Shown: piece by piece, positions 1 through 9,199 of the stretch
Layout of the letters: each line of letters opens with the position of its first letter
Position numbering within the stretch: position 1 is the stretch's first letter
From: Oscarella lobularis
Taxonomy: Eukaryota; Porifera; Homoscleromorpha; Homosclerophorida; Oscarellidae
NCBI RefSeq assembly: GCF_947507565.1
Contig: NC_089182.1
Span: forward strand, 3,162,001 to 3,226,000
Direction: 5' to 3'
DNA: 64,000 bases
The notes under the pieces: model-generated
Told to the model about the DNA's origin: nothing
Seen by the model: only the letters and a program-made list of their open reading frames with translations
Database searches by the model: none
Made by a program: the position numbers and the translations under genes

Positions 1-1363
1 CCGTGTACTCTTTGTCCGGCCTATTCGCCGTCACGTTCAGCGTCGTTTTCGCCTACGTCGCCGACATAACGGACGAAAGCGAGCGCAGCACCGCCTACGG
101 GCAAGTGTCGGCGACGTTTGCCGCGAGCTTCGTCACCAGTCCGGCCCTCGGCGCCTTTCTCAGCGCCAAATTCGGCGACGGAGTCGTCGTTCTGTTTGCC
201 ACCTGCATATCCGTACTCGATCTCCTTTTCATTCTAATCGTCGTTCCCGAATCGTTGCCAGAAAGAGTTCGACCGGCTTCGTGGGGCGCGCCGATATCGT
301 GGGAACAAGCTGATCCGTTTCAGGTACAGTATGATAGGGAGGTTGGATGAGTTGGTTAGCTTACTCCTATTATTATGTTTTTAGTCCATTCGAAAGATTG
401 GTCAGGATAGAAATATTCTTCGTCTAATGATTATAGTATTTTTGTCCTATCTACCGGAAGCTGGGCAGTATTCGTGCCTGTTTATCTATTTGACTAAGGT
501 TCTCTATATCTCTCTATTTATGAAAATTCAGATGATGAATTTGTTTTAGGTAATAGGGTTTGGTCGACAGGACGTTGCAATGTTTATAGCTATTGTGGGT
601 CTGCTTTCCGTCGTGGCACAGGTGATGCTAAGACGAATTTCATTGAGTCCTCGTCTCATTTCTTTTTATCAGACTTTGCTGCTGGGAATGCTGATTAGCA
701 CTGTAGGTAATAGACGATGTATAATCGTGGGGCTCCTCTTCCAGTTCATTCAGCTGGCTTGCTTTGGAATGAGCACCGAACCTTGGTATGAATCGACTCG
801 CCTGGAATGATATACATTGGATAGCTGTTCTTTTCTTCCAGGATGATGTGGTCAGCTGGTTGTCTCGCCGCCTTTTCAGCCATAACGTATCCGGCGATCA
901 CGGCGCTGGTTTCAAAAAACGCGGAAGACGATCAGCAAGGTATATTCATTCTATTTGCATTGCCACAAACAGTCGTATGCTGCGATTCAACTACAGGGGC
1001 TGTCCAAGGCATAGTGACTGGTATACGCGGCCTCTGCAATGGACTCGGTCCTGCCGCATTCGGTCTACTCTTTGGCTTATTTCACGTTGACCTAACGGAG
1101 CCTCACGATGCCGCTGAAGCGCGGAATCAAACGGTATCATCTGTTAGGGTAAATAGCGTCATCGTGTGCATTTCTGGTAACTATAACAAGCTATCTCTTT
1201 GCGCGTTTCCTAGGAAATGCCTGGGGCTTCTTTTCTGTTTGGGGCCCTACTAGTCTTCCTTGCCGCCGTTGTGACTTTATTTCTTCGTGACGCCCACTCA
1301 AAGCAGATCGGTTCTGCATCAGAATCGCCTCGCAAGGAACTGTTGACCAAACTAGGACCCTAA
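1..1363 (+). CDS. MFSD14A: MFSD14/HIAT1-type major facilitator transporter, 3' part
   Basis: This is the C-terminal half or more of a multi-pass membrane solute carrier of the major facilitator superfamily; the start lies left of the window. The translated exons follow the human HIAT1 protein closely: an early YVADITDESERSTAYG segment, then VVPESLPE, SYLPEAGQYS, ESDQQG-like EDDQQG, GIRGLCNGLGPA and the final PGASFLFGA helix. Exons read by eye are 1-323, 385-498, 550-621, 673-785, 842-939, 997-1148 and 1214-1363, all with GT-AG introns of about 45-65 bases. The stop is TAA at 1361-1363, and an AATAAA at 1462-1467 could be the polyadenylation signal. The transported substrate of this family is not well defined. 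MFSD14A and MFSD14B cannot be told apart here. Confidence 0.9.
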
Positions 1364-1651
1364 AATTCACATTCATGCATAATTTTTATTTCGCCATGAT
1401 TAGAGACAGTGATGAAATATAATTCCTAGCTGCATGCGTACTAGTTGCGCAATAGTCGAGAAATAAAAGAAAGTTGGCGAAATAGCTACCGGGCTCGCCT
1501 AAGCCAAAATGCACGCGCGATTGGTAAAAATGAAGAAGTTCAAGGAGCAGACAATATACGACTTTCTTAGATGAACATCGAAACAGAAAGAAAAACCGAC
1601 GAATCATGCACACATTCATCAATTATTGTTCGAAAGAAAGCAGTTGCCTCC

Positions 1652-2122
1652 TCACTGAAACCATGCTGAAACGATCAACGCCACCGTTGTCGTGATAGCA
1701 AATAACCCAACACTGGATTTTGCCAGCGAAGCGGCGTTGATTTCATAGTAGCCTTTCCAGCTTTTGGAATCACTGCACTGATCGTCGATTATGCAGTGAA
1801 GCTTGATGACACAGGATTGGTCGTCAGTGCTAATAGTAACGTCGCCGTCCGTCTTTGTGACGTTGATTTGCTTGCCTGATTGTGCTTCGCAACGCCTTGC
1901 CTGGTCCTGTTCCACGGTGCAACGTATCTCAGTCATGGTGCTATCTTGCTCGCATGCTGGGCTTGTTTGGTGGCTATACGAAATAGTAAGGGCGTTATTT
2001 TGCTCTAATACTGTGACGTTTTTTTCCTTTTCCGGGCAGCAGCACTTGGGCGAATCGCATCCTTTCACCGTCACAATGAAGGAGGAAACGGCTACTAGTA
2101 CGATGCTTAGAAATAACTTCAT
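1652..2122 (-). CDS. small secreted cysteine-rich protein, probable GPI anchor
   Basis: This single-exon frame of 156 residues has no family I recognise. It starts MKLFLSIVLVAVSSF, a clear signal peptide ending near VKGCD. The body has about ten cysteines, including a CCC cluster near residue 27, and several N-glycosylation sequons such as NVT. The last 25 or so residues form a hydrophobic stretch after small residues (NAASLAKSS then a run ending SAWFQ), with no cytoplasmic tail, which is the layout of a GPI attachment signal. The fit of both termini to secretion makes it likely to be a real gene rather than chance. It sits between the transporter gene, in convergent orientation, and the end of the first vitellogenin-like gene. 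Function unknown. Confidence 0.65.
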   Translation of the reverse strand: MKLFLSIVLVAVSSFIVTVKGCDSPKCCCPEKEKNVTVLEQNNALTISYSHQTSPACEQDSTMTEIRCTVEQDQARRCEAQSGKQINVTKTDGDVTISTDDQSCVIKLHCIIDDQCSDSKSWKGYYEINAASLAKSSVGLFAITTTVALIVSAWFQ

Positions 2123-2584
2123 CTCGTCTGCTGAGGCTCTTGATGGTTCTGGAGTGAAAGTAAGAATGCTTTTAAGTTGCGACGGTGAGCGATCTTACTA
2201 CTATTGGTCAATTGAAACTTGAAACTGAAGCTCTTGACAGTGACAGTAACAGTGGCGAAACATTACGCCCAACAGCCAGAATTCTCAGCTTGGAGTAAAA
2301 CTGACCGATTTGCGAAGGAAGTTAGATTTTACGGAACGACATGGAAAATGCTTTTGCTTACAATCCGGGAACGAATCACGTGGCAAAAAACTCTATCGAA
2401 AGCAGAAAGCAGACGATCCGCGCGTGCTACGTCGCAAGAATGAGTGCGAAACGAATGCGTAAGAAAGACACTGTTGGCTAGCTACTCACATTCACCGAAA
2501 CAGAACATCGAAGACACACATAGACGCAGACGCAACATCTAGTTTCAGCCTCAGACAGACAGTTTGGGTTCGTAGATTCGATTT
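2123..2584. other. intergenic stretch, no gene seen
   Basis: This interval holds the promoter side of the small secreted gene and the 3' flank of the first vitellogenin-like gene. I see short open frames without splice context or family resemblance, and no repeat worth naming. Confidence 0.5.
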
Positions 2585-5500
2585 CTACTTGCAGTCGATT
2601 GGCCTGTAGTATGGCAGGGAGATCGTGCTTTCGGAACCCCCTTCGCTCGTACACTGGAACTCCACTTGCGCGGGCTCAGAGACAGGCGGATAGATGGGCG
2701 TGCAGTTGTCCGGGCAAGCAGGAAGCTCCTGTTTGCTATAGCAGATCTTTCTGCCGGTATGGGTCCCCAAGACCTTCTTCTCGATCAGACGGCACGGGGT
2801 GCGAGTGCTAGTAGTCGGCGTAGGAGTCGGTTTCGGCGTCCTTTCGACGATGAGTAGCTGCTGCTCATCTACGTACAGTATAGCAGATTTGAATTATCAG
2901 ATATCGCGAGTCTCGTTTTCGTTACTAACCGCAAGCCGTGCTTTCGATCAAATCATGACACTGACCGTTGAGATAGTTTCTACGCACGGTGCGTCGACGA
3001 AACGTCACGCCGTTCTCGCACGCACTCCAATGACCCCATTTCTCATAGTGACACCCTAAAAGTTCACATTTGTTATCTAAATAATCTCTCTCTCTCTCTC
3101 TCTCTATTGCCTTGCAGATGAACGTGTTTGGTGGCGGCTGCCATCGCGTAGGCAGTAATACTTTCCACAGGCGATCCATTGCGAACGACGTCGTGCAAAC
3201 AGGCGCTGAGATAGTGACCGAATGCGACGACTCTATGACCTCTCGCAAGCACGACTTCAAAGATCTCACTGCACACTTCCGCCGCTCTATCCATGTCATC
3301 CTTCGAGACGACCGACTCGACGACGGAGCACGATTTCGTCGTCGTCTTCGACGGCACAACCCACGAGTGAACGAATTCGGCGACGCTCGACGCGTGACCG
3401 CACGGCGTTTCGAGTTCGTTGACAAGCGTCGAATTGCCGTCGCTATTTCCGCACAAACCGCCCGTCATTCCGGCGTAGAATCCGTTCACCGCCAACTGGA
3501 TGCCGAGTTCGTTGGCGTAGATGTCGACGCCGGCCCACGCGCTCAGTCGCGTGTACGTCTCCGTGCCGACCGTCACCGTTCGCACGTTCATGACGTGTTT
3601 GACTTTGTACGGAAGTTCGTGCGGATGGCCGTCGACTTGAAGCGTCGTTCCGCCGACGAGCGTGTATTTCGTCTCGTTGATGTAGACGTGGACGCTGTTG
3701 CCTTGGACGGTGACGGCGAAATTGTCCGACTCGTTGCGATGACGAGCGAGAACGAATTCGCACGTCGGTTCGACTTCCACTGACATTTTGTATTCGTCGA
3801 ACGTGATGATGTGATAGGTTGCTTCGTGAGAGCTTCTGAAGTATCTGCAAATAGCTAATGAGGAGAAACGTTGTTACTATGGGAATCGAGGTGAGCTGAT
3901 ATAAAGCTTACGTGCTTTGAGAGGATAAGGAAGAACGTATCCCATGTTGGTTGTATTGAAGAGACTCGATTCGGCAGTCAAATTGACCATGAGTCTTATC
4001 GTGGTCGTATTGACTCGAAGCCATTGCGGCTTGTTGCTTCCTTCAAGATAGAGAATCGCCGATATATTTCCTTCAGTGTTATTGACGAGACTTCCGTTGA
4101 GTTCGCCCCGGAATTCAGGAACGCGAATAATCGCCGTCGTGTTATCGACGGTGTGACGATAACGGGAGACGTTACCGTAGAAATGAGTCCTATTGAAACG
4201 AGTGTAGCACGTGGAATTACTGACAGTCGTATTCATCGTCATCCACGCTTCAATATCGACTCGATTCCACGTATTGGCGACAATGTGAGCCGAAGCGTTG
4301 CCTGGGACGCTGTTCGCCTTTAGACTGATAACACGCTGTTCATACGGTTTCGAACCGGTCATGTACCAGTTGTACGTGCCGTTCATTCCGCGTCCGACGC
4401 CGCCGACCGTTTCCAGTTTGGAGTAGAACGTTCCCTCGCTCACGTCAAGAAGCGTTTCGTTCCAGAAGAAGAATCGAATGCTGCTCGGCGCCGGGGATAG
4501 CGATCTGAGACGCACGGACGCTTCGGCGTTGCCGGAAAGCGGAAAGAAGGGCGCAAAGGGAACGTCGGTGCTGTTCGGATAGCTGACGGGAGTCGAGACT
4601 TCGATGCCGAGTATTTCGGCACCAAACGGTTCGTAGAATTCGGTCTGGGGGGAGAGAGAGAGAGGGAGGTTTTCACTATTCGTTGACGGTTGCTCTCTCT
4701 CCTTACCTCGTTACGCTTCCAGATAGTCATATTCAACGTTTCGGTATTCACTTCGGCATATTGCTCGTACCTGGTGGACTCGGTTGTTCGAATTAATTTT
4801 AAAAGAGACGTCGTTCTTACTTCATTTCTGCGAGAAGCGTCTCCGGCTCGGACGGCATTTCGTCGAGTTCGCTTTTCACCGAATAGTCGTCGAACACGCA
4901 GACGGTTCCTTTTTGTTTGAACGTTCCCCTGCTCGTCAACTTCATCACGAGCTTGGGCTTGACAACCAAAGCGTCCAAGGTGATATTAGCAGACGAAAAC
5001 ATGCAGGCTCTATAGAGACAATGCATAATCTCTCTCGCGATGTCGCGCGACTACTTCTTACTCGGGTTCGATCGTTCCGTCGACTCGAATTTCTTTCGTC
5101 GTGATTCGAATGTCGAGTCTACCCATCAACTTTGAGTGACTACTCGCCGTCGCCGTGATGTTGAGCGGCAGTCCAATTGTCGTCGGAATGCTCCGATGAA
5201 CGTCGAGCATCTGCATCGATTTAGAAAGATTCGTATTCACCTCTAAAACGCGAATTTCGCCGTAGAGAAGATATTGGAGATAATTGTTGAGTTTTTCGGC
5301 GACGCTGGAGAAATCGCTGAAGGTGAATTGTTCCATGACGTTTTCGGTGATGCTTTCTCGCAGGACGTTGAGAATGTTTCGATCGTACAGCTTATTCATG
5401 ATCTCCTCCTCGTTGATGCTATTCCACGCCATCTCGCTGCCGAACATCTTCACGTAGCCGGAGGCGTACATCGGCTCTTGTTTGACGGGACACTGAAAAT

Positions 5501-8429
5501 GAAAAGGGGTATCAAAAAAAAATTCTCGACTATTCGCTTTTTTCGCACGGCTTTGGGCTCGGGAAGACCGCTCGCTTTCATCGAACGCGTTCCCAGACGC
5601 AGGTATCCCGTTGGACCGAATAGGAAACGTATGAGCCTCTCGATGCCCGTTCCTCTCACGCCGATTTCAATCAAATCGAAATCGTAGCCGAAGGCGTTGG
5701 TCTTGAGTTTGGCCGTTGCGCTGCGAGGCAAGCCTTCGACGTCGCCGAACAGAACTCCCATGCTGAATTCCGCTCCGAGGACGTCGCGCGGAAGGGATCG
5801 GGGGAGAGGAGCGTCGGCTGTCAAAAAAAAATGAAAAGAGTGAATCATCTTTCTAGTTTGTTGGCGTGCGCGGATTACTTAGAGAGACGTATTCTCTTGT
5901 TGCTTTCGACGACAAGTAGCCCATGTCGCAGTACGAGCACCAATAGCGGATGTTGGTTACCGTGATAACGTAGTTGATCATTTCTCTTCTATAGGGGAGG
6001 AGGAGGAAAGATCGTTTAGAATTGAATTTTGTTTCTCCTCGCAGTACCGAGATCTTCTGCTGGGATTATCGCTTTTTTCCAAGGCGAGCAAGTGCGTGTA
6101 GACAAACGACTTGAGATTTTCGTTTGGATCCCATTGCAGAGAGAGAACGAGCCGTTTCAGCTCGATCGGTTCGGGAGGAAACCAACCTCGTAGCGTTCTC
6201 ATATAGACGAAATAGGCAGCCGCTCGCGCCTCGACTTCGTCGCATCGAGACATGAATATAGGAAGTGCGATTTCTCTCACCTGTTCCCCAAAGACTCGAA
6301 AATGAGGTTCTTTTTGAATAGATATTTTACTCGCATACCTTCGATGGGAATCTGTCGGATATTTTCAAAAGGGCGTATATTGCGGCGAGTCTTAGTTCAA
6401 TTTCTGGACTGATGCCTGTCGTGTTGCATCCCGTCGTGTTGATAACGCGCTGAAGAATGGGAAGACATCGAGGCAGACCCGAATTTCCCATGGCTTTCAG
6501 CACGTGGACGCTGTGGGGAATGTCGCTGTTTTCCATCGACTTGAGTAACTCTTCTTCCAGAAAGACGAATGCCTGGAATGTCAGTGAGGATTCGACATCA
6601 ACGAATACAAAGCTTGACTACTGTACCTCTTCTATTTCTGTTGGACACACGTAGTCAGGATGTTCGGTGACTTCGTGAATGACGGCGCCGACAACGAGTT
6701 TGTACGTCATATTCATTGTGTTTTCCTTGGCCATCGTCTACGGAGAAGCAACTCGACGAGTAATCCTAACAGCATATATATACAACCAAGCTCACCGTGA
6801 CCGTTTTCAAAAGCTTGCACGGAGAGCAATAACGCAGTGGAACAGCCGACAGACTTACGACCAGTTCGCGCTTTCTCGACGATCCAAGACACGACGTCTT
6901 TCTCGTCAGCACGTCGATGAGCTCGATAGCGGGGCACGTTCCGACGTAGGCAAGAGCGTCGAGAGTCAGAGCGCTGTAAAATCAAAATTCAAGTTCCACA
7001 TGACGCCGTACAATTTCTCCTACTGTTTTGCTTTCTCAATCTCCGTATGGCCCTTTGTGGGGCAAAGCTTGAATGCATCGACGACGTCTTCGAGCGCTTC
7101 GTACGTGCATCGTCGCATCTCGTCGATGATCTTCGGAAACATTTCGGAATAGAGCGTGGGATTGAGTGTGACGGTCTGTTCAATGAGCTGCTTCGCTCTG
7201 CACGTCGTTTTGTCGCTCGATGGGGGGCCGTGTTCGGGAAACTTGAATATCACCGTCGTCTTGTTATTAGCTGCAATAAATGCATGGATGAATGAGAAAT
7301 GAACGAAAATTTGCTTACGTTTGTGCGGGCACGTCGGAGCATCGATCTCTCCCTTCCACGTCAGATGCTGCCTGATATTGGAGATACAGAATAAGGCAAT
7401 GGGTTCTATAGAAATCTCGCGAGGAAACCTACTCGACAATTGTTACTGCGGAGCCGGCGTCCTTGCTAAGCGGAGCAAATGATTGTTTCTCCTTTATATT
7501 GGCCCAAATGAGAACCGTTTCGCCGCTCGTCGTGTTTCGGAAGCGGTGCTCGGACGTCGTCGATCCGTACACGAACAACGCCTCTTGTTCCTATCGAAGG
7601 CGTTCGGCGCCGCACGCGACGCAATCGTCGAATTTTTCGTACCTGACTCTCTCTAAGAATGGTCGAAAATTCTTTCATGCGATCAGGGCAGCTTTCGATG
7701 TCTCGCTCTTTGAGAATGACGATTTCTTTGTCGCTGCTGCTTTCCCACACCTTGTACTCGCACTGTCCCAAAACGTCGGTCTAGACAAAAACACCCCAAT
7801 ATGGAAATCTGCAATCTATAACGAAGACATCGCTCCCTACCACTTGCTCCGATCGAATGCTCTCAGATCCTCGCGGTACGGCAACGAAAGCACTCATCAT
7901 ACCCCTTTTGATGTTCACTATCGGGTCGGCCTCGGTGGGAACAGTGAATATGACCGGAATTCCCTCCGGTGTCAGTTCGAATTCGATGCACTCCTTTTCC
8001 AGTTCTCCGCACAACGAAGCGTCGGCCGGTTGCCAGACGTTGTTTTCCTCGACGGGAAACTTGCTCAGCGCGTACGCCATCGAACACTGATCGACCTGCG
8101 CTCCAAACAAACACAATGAATCATAGAATTCGGAAGATAAAAAAACCGGTTTTTTATGCGGCGCCGACCTTGAGAGATACGCGCACTTCGTCGACGTACG
8201 ACAACATGACGTTCATTCTCAGACGAATGCCGGTGCCGTTCTCCGATGTGCCAGGAATGCTGCTAATAGCCATCGCCTCGTAGTCATACTTGTAGCTCTT
8301 TCCCGGCTCCGGCAGACTGATTGGAGCTGCGAAAAGACGAGATAGGATATCCTGTGGATGGACGCGGTCTAAGAGCGGTTCACCTGCACTGATGAGAGCG
8401 AGCAGGGCTGGTAAAATAAGTGCCTTCAT
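2585..8429 (-). CDS. vitellogenin-like large lipid transfer protein, copy 1
   Basis: This gene encodes a secreted lipid-binding yolk-type protein of the large lipid transfer protein family, spread over many exons; summing exons gives very roughly 1,300-1,450 residues. The start at 8429 gives MKALILPALLALISA, a signal peptide, spliced to a vitellogenin N-terminal module (APISLPEPGKSYKYDYEA). Further N-module exons follow, with segments such as TLDALAYVGTCP and PMFMSRCDE. The middle region holds MYASGYVKMFGSEMAWNSIN and GLPLNI-type lipid-pocket sheets. A von Willebrand D domain (3117-3845, GGLCGNSDGN motif) with a C8-like cysteine segment comes next, then a thrombospondin-1-like exon (KWGHWSACENG), then a cysteine-rich tail ending IDCK. 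There is no phosvitin-type serine run. The VWD exon appears to be followed by a GC-AG intron (3056-3110). The tandem partner lies at 9200-15036 in the same orientation. Confidence 0.88.
3056..3110 (-). other. probable GC-AG intron with GA repeat
   Basis: The exon reads CATCTGCAAG, then GCAATAG and a run of GA, and ends in CTTTTAG before GGTGTCACTATG. The paralogue has GAAG followed by a normal GTAAAG donor at the same protein position, so the frame matches only if copy 1 splices from a GC donor. The GA repeat (CT on the plus strand) covers about 3085-3106. Confidence 0.6.
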
Positions 8430-9199
8430 AAGGAGCGTTGATTGCATCGGTCTCCTCCTCTCCGGGCTGGCGAGCGAGGAATGGCTTTGTTCTGTCTTAG
8501 CACGTGTATATCTCCCCCTGGACGAACAATTGGACATTGAAATCATCCCTCCCTTCTCTTCTTCTTTGGGAACAAAGCCTTTCAAATCTATTGTCAATTG
8601 TTGCGAAGTGGTTTCGTAGAGAGGAGATTATGCTATCGCATTTTCAGGACGGAAGCAAGTCCTGAGTAACACTTATTCATCTAGTCGAATCTATTCTCAT
8701 GGTTTGCGGAAGAAGAGTTTGAATGGCCGCCACACCTGCAGGTTGCCACCCTCTCCCCTCCCTCAGGCCACCCACAGTTGCAAGTGGGTGTCGTCAAAGC
8801 ATAGATAGAGGACGTCAAAGTTTGTTCGTGGGGTGTCTGCGTTTGTGTCTGTGTCAGGATCTTCAACAGCGCTAGCCTATCCAACTAAACTAACTAAGCG
8901 GCAAGCTCGTGTGCGACCAGACTCTGGAGTTGCCGGCGCGGCCCGCCGGCGCGGCGGCCGATCCGGACCACCGTAGCGTACGCTAGAGACCAGGCAACGT
9001 GAACATGAGACTTTTTTGGCAGCAGGCAGCCGTCCACAGGTCAGTATTGCGGGCATAGGGTACCGATCTCGTTGTCTTGCAAACGCTTTTCTTACGCAAA
9101 AACGACAAAAAACCCCACAAATCTACGAAAAACGCTACACATGCACAATCAAACACAGACAAAGCACTTCAAGTGTCCAGATCAGAATGCGACGTCCCT
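8430..9199. other. intergenic region with GC-rich block and tRNA-like sequence
   Basis: The first 200 bases are the promoter of vitellogenin copy 1. Around 8766-8791 a CCCAC/GTGGG hairpin is visible. On the minus strand, 8892-8881 matches the RNA polymerase III A-box pattern exactly (TAGTTTAGTTGG), with a weaker B-box-like GTTGAAGATCC at 8868-8858. At about 8931-8960 the sequence becomes almost pure G and C, with GCCGGCGCGG repeated twice. No protein-coding gene is evident. Confidence 0.4.
8502..8540 (-). promoter_or_regulatory. TATA-like promoter of vitellogenin copy 1
   Basis: On the minus strand a GATATAC element lies about 75-80 bases before the start codon and next to a CACGTG E-box. 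Just upstream is a block resembling TCAATGTCCAATTGTTCGTCC. The partner gene has the same arrangement at 15101-15144 (ATATATTC and TCAATGCCCGATTGTCC). Together with a shared GCGAGGAATG block nearer the start, this suggests a retained core promoter. Confidence 0.45.

Noticed and set aside
3112-3783. A 223-codon plus-strand frame, and the similar 254-codon frame at 9720-10484.
   Set aside because: Both are antisense shadows of the GC-rich VWD exons of the two vitellogenin genes, as shown by their matching positions and arginine/valine-rich content.
8850-8910. A functional phenylalanine tRNA, because GAA lies in a TTGAAGATC context after an A-box.
   Set aside because: There is no T-arm or acceptor stem pairing, and the B-box-like sequence is too near. 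Kept only as a possible SINE fragment.
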